A stretch of 64,000 nucleotides of DNA from Chinchilla lanigera (taxonomy: Eukaryota > Chordata > Mammalia > Rodentia > Chinchillidae). Location: contig NW_004955438.1 in NCBI RefSeq assembly GCF_000276665.1, positions 12,131,683-12,195,682 on the forward strand. Reading direction: 5' to 3'. The notes below the pieces were generated by a model. It saw only the letters and a program-made list of their open reading frames with translations, had not been told where the DNA came from and did not search any database. A program made the translations under genes and the position numbers. Position 1 is the stretch's first letter; each line of letters opens with the position of its first letter. Positions 21,909 through 33,530 of this stretch are shown here, one piece after another.

Positions 21909-23165
21909 GAATTTCTAAGTTTATACTAATACTCCACCAAATTCTATTAAATTCTGTTTTAAATACACATTTTCTTATCTAGCAATCACTAGGACAATTT
22001 GGCATGAGAAGACTGCTAAGTCTGAAGTCATGAAAAGTCTGCATTAAAGATTGTAATAAAAAATAATTTTTCATGTTCATGCACACTATGCTTAGTACAG
22101 TCCCCACAGAGCATTACTTTGCTATAAGGCTATTTGTCTCTGAAATATTTAATGTGCATAAGTTTTAAGAAAATTCCTCCACAGAGCACCTATTACAAGA
22201 TTTACTTTAACATCTGTTTTTTTCCCCATTCACTGAAATCATGTGCTCTCAGCCAATAAGAGAGAATATGACAAACTGCACTGTGCTATTGTCCAGTGAT
22301 CACTGTTGTATTATAAAGCATACGTTCTTAACCAATGAACTCTCTGCTATGTTGGGAGTCTTGAGACATATTGTTAGTCTATATTGATTTCTCTTTTTGG
22401 CACTCATTTTCTGTTTTGGGTAATAGTCCCGACCCATGAATGACTGCAATGTTGGGCTCACAACACCAGGCTGGGCTTTCACAGGCTCTTACCATACTAA
22501 TCTGAGCAGTGGTCCCATGACTAGAAACACACTGCCCCCAGTAAATAATTTATGTGCAATATAATAATTCAACCTATAGACTTTTTTTCAGTTTGTTTTG
22601 ACAACAGGAACTCTTTGGGCCTGTTTCAATAAATCTTTAAAATTCAGTGTGACTTATTTCATTCACTAGTTAACATCTAAATATCTTGAAACTGTTTATT
22701 TTATAAAGTGGGCTTAATCTCTTCCTCTGAAATATTTTTAAACCATTCATTTCCATGACAAACCCTGTAATACAAAAATGGTTCTCTGAGCCAATCTGAC
22801 TGCATCATGACAAATTCTAAATCAGCACCATCAAATTAGAGCACCTCCCAGCTAAACAGCAGCCTCTGTCTTAAACTCTTTGTAAAATTGCTACTTTCCT
22901 GTTTAAAAGAGATAGATAAGTTGTGTTCTTTTAAGTTTAGGTTTACAATTGCAAAGGGGAATATAAAGCCCGTGAAGAAGATAGCCTGCTTCAGGATGCA
23001 GTTTATATTCCATTATGTGTTAGAGGTGGTTACCAAGGAGACCGCTCAACTTCATCCGTTGCCTTCTAGGATCGAGAATCGAGGGGGCTCTCAGGACCTA
23101 TTCGTAGAAATAAAGAAAGAAGGGTGGAAAGAAGAAGGGAAGGACAGGCTTCCCCTGTAGGACAC
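21909..23165. other. Unassigned non-coding DNA
   Basis: 1.25 kb with no repeat I can name. The 90-codon frame at 22888-23160 shows no domain and no splice context. This stretch is a reasonable place to look for conserved non-coding sequence. Confidence 0.45.
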
Positions 23166-23169
23166 AATA

Positions 23170-23330
23170 TTGGGAAGGTTAATTTTAGGCATCATCATGG
23201 CTAGGCCAAATATCCAAATACTCAGTCAAACATTATTCTAGATGTTTCTGGGAAGGTATTTTTCACCAGAAATCAACGTTTAAATTAGTAGTCACTGAGT
23301 AAAAGAGATCATCTTCCATCACATGGTGAG
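23170..23330 (+). mobile_element. MLT2-like (ERVL) 5' LTR fragment
   Basis: 'gttaattttaggcatcatca' leads to 'ccaaatactcagtcaaacat' and 'tattctagatgtttctggga', the order of an MLT2 LTR 5' half. It is followed directly by ERVL pol sequence. Confidence 0.65.
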
Positions 23331-25090
23331 AATTGTTGTTTCAGGTGAAGGACCCACCTGTTCAGAAGAGAGAATTCGGGCAGCAAACTGCAGTGTCCAC
23401 TCTGGTCCCCACACCCTCTCCACTGCCTTCGCTGTCCAGTTTGCAACTGTGGCTTCCTAGGCCAGTCCTTATGATCAGTTGGAGATAAAGAGAATGTGGG
23501 CCTAGTTTGGCAAGGTTCTGGGTGACACACAGAGACCATGTGGAAATGGACAGCAGCAACACCACCATCCCTTTCTGGGCATCTGTGAAGGTCAATGGTG
23601 AAGGGAAATCCCTCCAGTGGCAAAAGGTTGAGCAGTGTGCCTTGTTATTTTGGTTGGAGGTAGAAATGGCCAGACGTACAATTATATATTAATTTATGGC
23701 CTACAGTCAATAGTTTTTGTCTGGATGGTCAGGGACTGGAAGAATGTGATTGAAAAATTGATGACAAGAAGTTGGGGTTAGGGAATGTGTGGATAGACCT
23801 CTCTAATGGGGAAAAATGTGGGTATTTGTGTTCCGTGTATTCGCACCTCAGCATGATCTTGGCAGAGGAGGGTTTTAATATTCAAGTGGATGATGACCCA
23901 TCCTGTGGTTCTCAGTCAATGTCCTCTGCAGCCATCTCTGTCATTACCCGATGGACTCACAAACAAAGTGGCCACGCTGCTAGGGAAGCAGAAGGTTATA
24001 TGTGGGCTCAGCAACACAGACTTCCACCTATCAACGCTGGTCCAGCTACAGCTTCTGCTGAGTGCCCATGTTGTTAGCAGCAGAGACTAACACTGAGGAT
24101 CTGATACAGCACTGTTCCCCAGAGGCATCAACCAGCTACCTGATGGCTGGTTGCTCATTCGTATTGGACAACTTCCAGTTACAGGGCCAGTGTACTGTGC
24201 TCTTATTAGAATAAATATATACTATGGTGACAGATGCTCCTTTCCTGCATATAGTGTTTCTGCCAAAACTACCACCCATGGATTTATAAAATGCCTCATC
24301 CACCCACCATCTTGATATTCCACACAGCAATTCTTCTGACCAAAGGGACTCCATGTACAGCACATGAAGTATGGCAGTGGGCCCCTGCCATGGAAATCAT
24401 CTTACTATGTTTTACCTCATCCTGAAGCAGTTGGCTTGAGAGAACCCGTGGAATGGGTTTTTGAGGACTTAGTCACAATACCATCCAGGTATCTTACAGG
24501 GCTAGGCAAGGTTCTGAAGGGGACCATATAGGCTCTGAATCAATATTCTATATACGGTGCTGTTTCTTCCAGCCAAAACTCAAGGATTCAATAATTGAGG
24601 GTGAAAATTTGGGACTAGTACTATGTATTCGTGTCTCTAGTGACATGCTAGCCAACTTTTTCCTTCCTTTTCCTACACCTTCATGTTCTATTGGTCTAGG
24701 GATCTTATTTCCAAAGGGAAGAATTCTTCCACCAGGAGGAACAAAAATGATTCCATTGAACTGAAAGTTAAGAATGTTGTCAGGTCACTTTGGACTCATG
24801 TCTCCAAGTCAGCAAGCAAAGGGTTAGGGTTAGGGTGTGTCAGGAATACGGGAGATCCCTCTTTAGGTGTCTGTTAGCATTGCCATACCATGTCATTAAA
24901 GTTGATTGAAAATGATAACAATCCAATTCAGGCAGGACTACTTATAACTCAGACACTACTCGGACAAAATTTTAAGTCACCCCCATCAAGAAACTAGCTA
25001 TGACCAGCTGAGGTCCTTTACTTAAGTTATAGTATATCAAGGAATAAAGTAAATACCACCACCTCAGTTTTTTGTACCCTCTTTTTGGGA
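23331..25090 (+). mobile_element. ERVL pol relic (RNase H to integrase and beyond), inactive
   Basis: About 1.75 kb with the order of an ERVL pol 3' half. An RNase H-like region lies at about 23510-23800, an integrase zinc-binding to core region at about 23890-24440, and an integrase C-terminal to post-integrase region at about 24440-25030. Reading frames change repeatedly and stops are frequent, so no protein can be made. The frames at 23507-23692, 23772-24077 and 24683-24877 are surviving pieces of it. The region 24430-24760 matches the minus-strand scrap at 16.69-17.12 kb. The 'gggttagggttagggt' at 24821 is inside this relic. Confidence 0.75.
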
Positions 25091-25097
25091 AAGGGTT

Positions 25098-25446
25098 TGT
25101 CTTAGTTACTTTTCTCTCATTCCTGAGACAAAATACCTGACACCTAGAATTAAGGAAGGAAAGGTTTATTTAGCTCACAGTTTACGGAAGTTTTAGTTCA
25201 TCCTCAGCTGGCTCCAACACAGAGTGGCACATGGCAGAGGGCAACAGTTCATGGTGGTGGAAGATAGCAAAACAACCAGAGCAAAAGGGGGAGTGGCAGA
25301 GAGCAAGGCTCTTTCCCTCCCTTACATTGTATGCAAACTACTCACCCCAGGGCATGTGTAGCACTCAAGAATCAATCATAAACTCTAGATTCTTGCCTCA
25401 TGACTGCATGAGGCTTTGGGGGGACATTCAGATGCAAACCATAACA
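25098..25446 (-). mobile_element. MaLR LTR (MST/MT-like), antisense
   Basis: Begins 'tgtcttagttacttttctct' and ends 'caaaccataaca', the inverted TG...CA termini of a MaLR LTR. It contains the antisense 'ggtttatttagctcacagtt' block. It lies between the ERVL pol relic and the ERVL 3' LTR end, so it inserted into that provirus. Confidence 0.7.
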
Positions 25447-25473
25447 TAATGTGTTTGCAGTTGTATACAAGAT

Positions 25474-25513
<40 letters not shown>

Positions 25514-25556
25514 ATACACCTACACATGCTATTGGCTCATTTTCCCTGGAGAACCC
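25447..25556 (+). mobile_element. ERVL (MLT2-like) 3' LTR end with (TG)n
   Basis: The terminal phrase 'gctcattttccctggagaac' then 'cctaacaca' is the MLT2 LTR 3' end. A (TG)18 microsatellite at 25475-25510 has expanded just before it. Confidence 0.65.
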
Positions 25557-25810
25557 TAACACAAATACAATATAAAATCATATTATGGCATGGTTATAAA
25601 CCCATCCTAGATGTCTATAAATGGTTGTTACTTGGAAGGAAAGCTAGTGCAGCTCTTAACTTGAAGGCAAGGAAAGCTTCTGTGCATGTAGCAGAGGGCA
25701 GTAATAGGTAGAGTTCTCCTGGCAAGAGGCATCCAAAGCCCCAGAGATGGGCCTCAGATTTTTATTAAAAGAGAGATAAGCCTGAGAGTCTCAACCTTGC
25801 AGTGGGTAAG

Positions 25811-26325
25811 TGTGGCTGTTAATCATGATACATTAACTTGAACAGGCTAACAAATGCCTAGCAGATTAGTAGGGCACAGTTCCAAGTGTGCCTGTGGATA
25901 ACTGACATGTAGGACAGCAAACTGAAGCGGGAAGACCTACTCCAGATGTGGGTGGCACCAGCCAAAAGACTTGTAGCCTGGATGGAGTGAAAGAGGGAAA
26001 GAAGAGGTAAACGTGCCTGTTTCTGAAGAGCTCCAGTCTTTGCCACTGCCTTTGGACAGTGGTCTCTGGTTACGTCAGCCTTGCAGTGCAGATCCGCAGT
26101 GGCAACTCTCTGGTAAGCTTCCAGGCCTTCAACCTTATAGCACTGCTGCATGCTTGATCTTTCTTGTTTTGTGGTTTCCATCTTCTTGGACTAAGCAGCT
26201 TCTGGATCTTCCAGTATGCAACTCTCCTGTCTCTGATCCCATAGGCCTCCCTAATAAATTTCCCTGCATAATTATACATCTATTTTCTCTTGATTCAGCT
26301 CCTCTAGACAAGCCTAACTAATACA
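25811..26325 (+). mobile_element. Solo ERVL-type LTR, 515 bp, near-matching TSD
   Basis: Starts TGTGG, ends AATACA, carries an AATAAA poly(A) signal at 26253-26258 in the expected place, and is flanked by GTAAG (25806-25810) and GTAGG (26326-26330). The purine-rich and 'gagctccagtctttgcc' parts match the LTR at 15.99-16.09 kb in opposite orientation. The 102- and 107-codon frames here are LTR sequence. Confidence 0.7.
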
Positions 26326-26330
26326 GTAGG

Positions 26331-27138
26331 TGAGAGCAGAGGAACCATCTGTGCTGGAATATCCTCTCCATTAGTGAATCCTACCAGTCAGACAAACAGA
26401 TCCAATCCTAGTGCCTAAGAGCCAAGAGCCGTAGGAAAGCTACAGTGCTAGCCAGAGGCTTGGACTAGAAGAATAAAGGTTCTAAAGCCTGAAGAAGAAA
26501 TTTTCTACAAAGCTCTAGGAATAAAACCAAGATTAAGCAATGATTGATAAGATATAAGGATGGGTGAGAAATGTAGCTAATGTACTTAGGTATATATTTT
26601 CTTTAGTAATTTGCTCTGTGGGGCTATCTTCTTTGCTTTTAATGTTTGTTATCTGTTTTAATAAAGAGATCTCTCCTTTGTAAAAGAAATTATAATTAGG
26701 TTGTAAAATAAATTAATCTTTCAGCTAATCATACCTTTGGGAGATCTGGGTTTTTTAAAAAGACTATAAAGCTCTAATGTGAGAATTGTCACTTATTTGG
26801 CAGCCAGTACTCCAATCACATAAAAAGTACTGAGAGGAGCTAAACAATATTTGCAGTGCTGAGCTTACAAATTCAGCCCCATAAAGAGAAAAGAATAACA
26901 GGGAAACCAACAATATTAAAATTTCCATATCTGTGTGAATTTCATGTAAGTACCCAGCCCCTCCCTGACACTGCCAAACATCAACAATAATTATAACAAA
27001 GTGACAAAAAGGAATTAAGAAGTGCTATACACATGTATACATCTGCCATGATGAATGCAATCATTATGTAATATGAACATGTACTAGTCAAACTTATGAG
27101 AAAAATTATAACAAAGTGGTACTAGAGGCATCAACAGT
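26331..27138. other. Unassigned non-coding DNA
   Basis: No gene or repeat recognised in about 800 bases. Confidence 0.5.
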
Positions 27139-27151
27139 CTTGAACTTTTTC

Positions 27152-27293
27152 TTCAATTCTTTTTTGAAACAGGATCTTGCTATGTAGTCCAGGCTGCCCT
27201 TGAACTCACTATGTAGCCCATGCTGGCTTCAAACTTGTGGCAATCCTCCTACCTCAGCCTCCCAAGTGCTGGGATTACAGGCATGCACCACCA
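27152..27293 (-). mobile_element. B1 SINE with perfect 13-bp TSD
   Basis: Reverse-orientation B1 flanked by CTTGAACTTTTTC at 27139-27151 and 27294-27306. The frame at 27220-27519 starts inside it. Confidence 0.95.
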
Positions 27294-27689
27294 CTTGAAC
27301 TTTTTCAAGTATGAAGACTTTCATAATATTTTCAAAATGTCTAGGGTTCCCCTATTGAATGGTAATTATATTTCAATATCAGATGCAAAAGTACTTAATG
27401 AAAGTTATGAAGAATTTGCAGTTATTTTAAATGAATGTAAAAATTTTACTCATAAAGAACTGTGTATGTTGAGAACAGTAATGCATATACATGTGAGTTC
27501 CATAATTAACCCAGTCTAGATGTGTACATGAGTTCACAAGATGCTTGCATTGGGTCCTTCTTAGACTCGGGGCTCTTTGGCCACTGACTTAGACAAGGGG
27601 TGTGAAGCCCCTCAAAAATTTGCTTTCCTTAAAGACTGTGCATCTCAGACTTACAAGATCCTCCCTCTGGTCCCCATGGCTAACTAGCA

Positions 27690-27893
27690 CCTTATACCTT
27701 GATTACTTACCATGGCTCCACTGACCCTCATATGAACTGGACTCGTTGCTTTCACTCCATTCCATTTCCCTATTCCAATGCACTCTACATATCACAGGCA
27801 GAGTCACCTTCTTGAAGATCTAGAGCTGACCAGGCCACTTCCTCATTCAAACATCTCCATGCTTCCTCATCACTGAGAGCAGGCTTCTCAGAT
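27690..27893 (+). mobile_element. L2 LINE, first segment
   Basis: 'caccttcttgaagatctaga', 'ccacttcctcattcaaacat' and 'catgcttcctcatcactgag' follow the sense L2 order. It is continued at 28073 and again at 30530 after insertions. Confidence 0.65.
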
Positions 27894-28072
27894 TCTTTTA
27901 TGATCAGATTCATTGAGAAGGTTTGTTGAAATGCACGTTATGGAGCTTGAGTCCCAGAGATGCTCACTGTGACTGGGCTGGAGACCAAAGGTATGCAATT
28001 CTAACAAGTTTGCAGGTTATGGTGATGGGGTTGGACTAGGGACTCCATTTCAAAAACTGTTGCCCTAGAGTA
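27894..28072 (+). mobile_element. MER5-like hAT MITE inside L2
   Basis: Runs from 'cttctcagattcttttatga' to 'ggactccatttcaaaaactg', with the MER5 core 'caattctaacaagtttgcag'. About 180 bp, close to full length. Confidence 0.7.
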
Positions 28073-28290
28073 GAAAACCTAGGCTTCTAAGTATACTACA
28101 ACAGGTTCTTCATGGTCTGGACCCTAACATCTCTGAAATTCTGTTTCCTGCCTAGTTTGTCTCACTTCTCTTATCCACTTGTCAAATGCCTATTTATGCA
28201 TAGTTTAAGGATCACCCCCTTCTCAGAATACATCCTAAGCCAAATGAATCAATCCATCTTTCATGTTCCCATTGACTGAGTATACATCTC
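28073..28290 (+). mobile_element. L2 LINE, second segment
   Basis: 'ggttcttcatggtctggacc' and 'gtttgtctcacttctcttat' continue the sense L2 after the MER5. Confidence 0.6.
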
Positions 28291-28380
28291 TGTGATGGTT
28301 AAGCTGGAGTGTACCAGTTTGATCAGCTTGGGAGCTTCTGAAGGGACTGATAGAACACACTAGGAAAGCTGACCAATACA
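28291..28380 (+). mobile_element. MaLR 5' LTR, ~90-bp remnant
   Basis: Has the LTR start 'tgtgatggttaagctgg' and the LTR end 'aaagctgaccaataca', but the middle (about 400 bp relative to the 3' LTR) is deleted. It is followed by 'gaaaattggtacaagagaag', an internal start with a primer-site-like phrase. Confidence 0.65.
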
Positions 28381-29628
28381 GAAAATTGGTACAAGAGAAG
28401 TTGCTGCTTTTGACTATACTTGACTATGTACTTTTAAAACTTTGGGATGGGTTTGTGGGAAGAATTTGAAAAGGTATGAAGATGCAGGATAAAGAATGCT
28501 GTAAGCAGAACTTGATGGGTTATTCTGGTCAGAGTTCAGAATGTTAGAATGGTGATAGGAATGTGAATGCTGATGTCTAGTCTCAGCAGGTTTCAGTATG
28601 GGATGAGAATTTTATTCACAATTAAATTAGAGCCATTTGTGTCACACCCTGATCAAAAATTTTATTTGCATTTTGCCTGTGTCCTGAGACTTTGCAGGAG
28701 ACTGACTAATTGTGGTGGACAAACTAATTTAGTAGAGAAAATTGAAAGGACCCCCAATGTTCAGTATGTATCATGGGTACCTCTGGCTGCTTTCAGTCAG
28801 ACTGATAGTGAGAATGTGAAGCAAAGAACAGAGCAGAAAATTGTAGCAAATTTAAAGTCTAATGCAAAAGAAACCCTATGTAAAGTTGGAGCCAAAGAAA
28901 GTATGGCTGTTGGGATGAGCACCATTAAAAACAAAGCAATCTAATTTGTATAGGGACAACCTTGACAATATTTCAGAAAGCATCAAGACTTCACACATCA
29001 CACACTCAAGGGTACAAAGGTGTAAACCTTTTATTTGAGAAAAAAGTCCTTGGGTCCCCTGCTTGAGAAGGATGTCCTAGGGAATTGGTTCTCCAGGATT
29101 CACTTCACCATGCTCTGCCATCCAGGCATTCAGAGGCCATGCTACAAGGAGGCTTGGCTACTGTTCCTCCTGACAGAAGACTGTAGTTTTACCCATGTGA
29201 TGCTGATTTTACTGAGATGCAGAATGCAAGAGTTGTGGAGTCAGTGAGACTTCCACCCAGATTTCAAAGTAAGACCAGGGAGGCCGGGTAAGGAGTCCCT
29301 GAGAAGGCAGTGTGTGAAGAAGTATTGGAAATGAAGCAAACGTACAGTGGAGTCTCCAGAAAGCTGGAGATGCCAGGAATGTGGAATGTCTGCTGAGGAA
29401 AGTTGCAGGCTATGCATGGAGTCAGCCCAAGAGAGACCATGTGAGTTGTAATTGGTGAGGCCATAGGGGTAGGATTGCCTAAACCTCTTGGAACTCACAT
29501 TTTACTACTGTATGCCCTGGATGTCTGACATGAAGCCACAGGACTTAAAGATTGCCCAGATGGGTTTTAGCCTTGCTTTAGTCCTATTCTATCCTTTTAT
29601 CCCTCCCTTTTGAAATGGTAATGTTTAC
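28381..29628 (+). mobile_element. MaLR internal region (non-autonomous ERVL)
   Basis: Between the two LTRs lie about 1.25 kb resembling MaLR internal sequence. Order clues are the 5' primer-site phrase, 'atgctctgccatccaggcat' at about 29108 and the 3' end 'cccttttgaaatggtaatgt' just before the LTR. The 125-codon frame at 28567-28944 is the longest survivor. MaLR internals are known to lack pol, and I see none. Confidence 0.65.
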
Positions 29629-30122
29629 TGTTATGGCTGATACATTGTGTCAACTTGAGGAGTCTAGATAGAGGCTTGACTAAGTGACTCAGCAGTTCTA
29701 CATCCTGGGGTGAAAAGGACCTGCCCTTACTGCTCTGGGGTGTTGTTCATTGTATCAATGTGAGAAGATTAGAACGTTAACTATGTGACTCAGCAGGGGG
29801 TCAGGGTCCTTACTTTGTATTCATCCTGAGCCTGTGTAACAGGAGGGGATGGAGATTACGTGAGTGCTACACACCTTCTGGGTGGAAGTGGCCTCCTTAA
29901 AATGTAAGGGAGGAAAAGAGGCTTGCTCTCCACTTTTGCTCTTAATGCTTTTACTGTTTTCTGCTGCCATGAACTGTTTCCCTCTGCCATGTGCCACCCT
30001 GCCTTGGAGCCAGCTGATTATGGACTGAAACTTCCACAAACTGTGAGCTGAATAAACCTTTAATTAATTCTGGATATCATCAGGTGCTTTGTATCAGCAA
30101 CAAGAGAAAAGTAACTAAGACA
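29629..30122 (+). mobile_element. MaLR 3' LTR, 494 bp
   Basis: Starts TGTTATGGCTG and ends ACTAAGACA. An AATAAA at 30050-30055 lies in the R-like part. The same start and end phrases appear in the 5' remnant. Confidence 0.75.
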
Positions 30123-30126
30123 GGAG

Positions 30127-30510
30127 ATGTGTTTAGGCATCAAGTTGACAAGGATTGGCATGTGGCACTTAAGCTTGACTGTGTCAACCTGTGGCTTGGG
30201 CACCACCCAAGGCTGCATTAGTGGTACACATTTCTGGGTATGTCTGGGTGTGTCAAGAAGATGTGACCTTGAACTGCTTACCTGGCCTCTTGCCCCTTCA
30301 TATCTGCAATTGCTTCCTTGCTCTACTTGTTTCCTGGCCAACATGAATTAAGCATCTTTACTACATATCACATATCATGTTTGTACCATGATACTCCTGC
30401 CTTGGAGCCAGTCAAAAATGTACTGAATCCCCTGAAACCATAAGCCAGGTTAAACATCTCCTCTTTTAAATCATGGTGTTGGGTATATATAATTCTCTGT
30501 TATAGTATAT
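30127..30510 (+). mobile_element. Second MaLR-like LTR abutting the first
   Basis: Shares the late block 'gccttggagccagt' then 'actgaatcccctgaaacc' with the 3' LTR and the LTR at 40.6-41.0 kb. It starts about 5 bases after the first LTR ends. The 3' limit is unclear. Confidence 0.55.
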
Positions 30511-30529
30511 ATCGGATTATTTGTTATCA

Positions 30530-30660
30530 TTTGTATACACATATCTGTGTCACGTACTGGACTATGTGTCTCATGATGACAGGGACTTATTCATTTTAGT
30601 GTTTACATCAGTAAACCATAGTAGGTGCTCAATAAGCATTTCTAAATGATTTGAATCAAC
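30530..30660 (+). mobile_element. L2 3' terminus (third segment)
   Basis: 'catgatgacagggacttatt' followed by 'catagtaggtgctcaataag' is the sense L2 3' end. It completes the L2 begun at 27690. Confidence 0.75.
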
Positions 30661-30821
30661 ATAAATAGCAAAAGTGTAACTTTTAAGACCCCTTAGAAAC
30701 TCTTCACCCTCTTGCCTCACTCCCCTGGAATTAGATTGCTGTTAGTGACTCAAAGTTCAAGATATTCCTCACAGTAAAAAAAGTGGTATATTATTAACAC
30801 CTGCAGATACTTGTGCTCTTG

Positions 30822-31215
30822 ATTTAAAAGTCCATCAATAGATGAATGGATAAAGACAATATGGTATTTATACACAATTGAGTACTACTTACTCTGCCAT
30901 AAGAAAGATAAACTTGCATCATTTGTAGGAAAATGGATGCACTTTGAGATCATAACATTAAGTGAAAAAAATCAGACACTCAAGCTTAAATATTACATGG
31001 TCTCTCTAATGTGAAAAACCTAACATATAAATAAAGACCAAGACAAAAGATAGATAATGTAAACTAGGAAGACAGATCTTTTTCAAATGGGAAGGAGATC
31101 AAGAGATGGAGGGAGAGGAGAAGAAGGGGAGGGAAAGGGGTGAAAAAAAGAAATTAAGATGTATTATGTACATTCACCAGTACCACAAAAGGAATGTAAA
31201 CATTATGGACTGCAA
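30822..31215 (+). mobile_element. L1 3' end fragment
   Basis: 'gtccatcaatagatgaatgg', 'aagtgaaaaaaatcagacac' and the polypurine tract at 31085-31150 are the end of ORF2 and the 3' UTR of an L1. It has no tail monomers, unlike the copy at 18.5 kb. Confidence 0.85.
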
Positions 31216-31722
31216 ACATATGCAAATAAGAAAAGGTCGTATTTATGCATCTGTGTCATGCAGGCAAGTAAAATTAAGAAACTTCCAAAATGCTTATTGG
31301 AATCTAGGACTAACCAAACAATAGACATGTTTCTTGTCTCTGAAATTCTGTGATTTTTTGTCAAAATCAAAATGGCCCACTGTTCATCCCATCAATGCAG
31401 CACCAAATCAAAGGCAATATTTCAGAATTACATTTCCATGTAGCAGGATAATTGGGGTATGGCAATAAGACATGAGAACTTTTTAAATTTTTAGGATTCT
31501 GCATAGCCCATGAGATAAAGAGACCAAAGAGTGTTGATGAGAACATCTGATACGATTGCAAATAAAAAATGGGTTCTGTGTACTGGGTCTTGGTGCTATG
31601 TGTCCTATGGTTGCTTCTGGAGCCATATTTGTACAATTGAAAAGAGGCATTTTCAAATGTAAACAACATTATATACATATATATGTATATATAGGTGATC
31701 ATTTTATGATTGATTCTATATG
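31216..31722. other. Unassigned non-coding DNA
   Basis: No recognised feature. The 111-codon minus-strand frame at 31367-31702 starts in (TA)-rich DNA and has no domain signature. Confidence 0.45.
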
Positions 31723-31727
31723 AGGTG

Positions 31728-32367
31728 TGTGGTTTATTAACTAATGGTCAATTTGTAACACTCAGCTGAACTGAATCAACGTGGTGCTGGGTGTGGAAGG
31801 CCCACATGAGGATTGTTGCCAACAGCATAAAAGGAGAACTGGAGGGGAAGATGGTGTGCTGTGGATCCTCCCGGAGAAGTTTGTCACCCTGGCTTTCCTG
31901 ATGTGAACTTAGCTCTTCTCATCAGAGGCACTCAGGTCCTTGTGTCAATGAGGATGGTTGTGGTTCTCTTTGGGGAAACTCTTATCCTTATCTTGAGTGT
32001 CACTTCCTGGCTCCAGTGAAGATCTCTCAGCCTGCTGGCACAGATCCTTCATCCCACCGGTGCAGACTTTCTAGCTTCCACCACTAGTCTTTGGGCCTTC
32101 CACGCGCAGATCCTTGATACAGACTTGCATGAGACATTGTCCAGCTGGACTCATGGAGGACATTGCCCTGGGCTCTAGGTCTTCAGCTGGACTTGCGCAG
32201 GACATTGCCGTGGGACCCAGGCCCTCAGCTGGATTCTTTGGGTCTCTAGTGCATGGACAGATCTCTTGCAATTTTCTGCATTTGATTTTTTGGGTGACTA
32301 TTATAAAATAACCCTATAAATTGTGTCCTGTGTTGAATCTATTCCCTTGTAACTCTTGACTACAACA
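31728..32367 (+). mobile_element. Solo ERVL-type LTR, 640 bp, perfect 5-bp TSD
   Basis: Starts TGTGG, ends CAACA, flanked by AGGTG at 31723-31727 and 32368-32372. It is the inverted partner of the LTR at 17135-17752. It holds extra copies of a ~45-base unit around 32130-32235 ('cagctggac...aggacattgcc') that give it a small internal minisatellite. The 65-66-codon frames here come from that repeat. Confidence 0.85.
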
Positions 32368-32477
32368 AGGTGTATTTCGGTTCATTACTTATTGACTATT
32401 TAAGGATTCTTAAATTATAGTTCCCAGAAGAGGTCTTATGATATCTGGTCTACAAATGCTATGACCTGCTAATTCTC

Positions 32478-32600
32478 TGTCTGTCTATCTCTCTGTCTCC
32501 CCCTCCCTCCCCCTTCTCTCCTATTTATTCTCCTCTCTTTTATTCTGTTTCTTCCTTCATCCTCTCCTTCCTTCCTACCTTGCTTCTTTGCTTTTCCTTT
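32478..32600. repeat. C/T-rich low-complexity tract
   Basis: Long pyrimidine-rich run of CTCC/TTCC units, read directly. Confidence 0.85.
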
Positions 32601-32817
32601 TAACTCCTGTCCTTTCACATATTCATATACATTTTATATGTACACATATTCTCCCCTTCTCCTGACGTCCATCTCTTGACTTCCATAAATTAATCTGTAA
32701 AGGTTCCTTCTTATGCTCTCATAATAGCTCCAAAATTTTGCTCAGCCTTTAATTATCTGTCATTAGATCCTGTTCATCAGAACACATTCAGCTTCAAAAA
32801 CCATTTTTCAGGAATCT

Positions 32818-33040
32818 TACTCATTCATTTATTTAAAAAAAATTTGAATGTCCTAGGTATTGGTGACACTGAAGTGAACTAAATATGACCTAAATGAGCT
32901 TATTGTCTTGTGGAGGAGATACTCAGTTAAACAAGTAACTCATAAATAAGTACATAATTACCGAGTACAACTATCGTGAAAAAAATCTTTTCTACAAGCT
33001 ATTAAGAATGGAGGATCCAATTTTTAAAAGAAAATGAAGA
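32818..33040 (-). mobile_element. L2 3' region, antisense, first segment
   Basis: 'cttactcattcatttattta' with 'tgtcctaggtattggtgaca' and 'tgagcttattgtcttgtgga' is antisense L2. It continues at 33531 after an LTR. Confidence 0.75.
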
Positions 33041-33054
33041 AAGTTCCCTGACTG

Positions 33055-33530
33055 ACCCCAATTTTTACCTTCCCTTATATTAAAGGCCTTTGTTATATGA
33101 TTGTCTCAGCCTCTGCCAAGAAAGGGGCTGAGTATGCTCCTTCCCCTGTGAGTCCAGTTTGGCCTTCAGCTTGATTTGACCAATGGAAGGAGGCAAAGGT
33201 ACTGCGCTAGTCTGAAGCCTAGGTTTCAAGAGGCCAAATGTGTTTATATTTGCCTATTTCACTTCCTCCATTCCAATAAGAAGAATCTGACCAGTCTAGC
33301 CTGTTGATCAGAGGGAAGTATAAAAGGAGGCACGTAAAGCCCATTTGTTCCTGCTAGAGGACCATAGCCAACCCCAGGCTAATGCAGAGCCTCTTGCCAT
33401 CACATGTGTAAGCCAGGATTCCATCATACGACCTAGCTGACCCATAGGTGCATGAATTCCAATAATGCATGATCACTGTTTTGAGCTACTAAGTTTGGCA
33501 TAGATTGTTACACAGCAGTAGCTGACAGAG
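33055..33530 (+). mobile_element. MLT1-like LTR inside L2
   Basis: 'gtctcagcctctgccaagaa', 'tttgaccaatggaaggaggc' and the terminal 'gagctactaagtttggcata' / 'ttgttacacagcagtagctg' follow MLT1 order, including a 'tataaaagg' at about 33319. Confidence 0.7.

Noticed and set aside
23772..24077. 101-codon frame as a domesticated retroviral gene
   Set aside because: Adjacent pol sequence is frame-broken on both sides and the frame covers only part of a domain, so there is no sign of selection.
24821..24838. Interstitial telomere repeat (gggttagggttagggt)
   Set aside because: Only about 2.5 units and it lies in ERVL pol relic sequence, so it is a chance run.
28567..28944. 125-codon frame as a host gene
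   Set aside because: It lies between two MaLR LTR pieces and is internal retroelement sequence.
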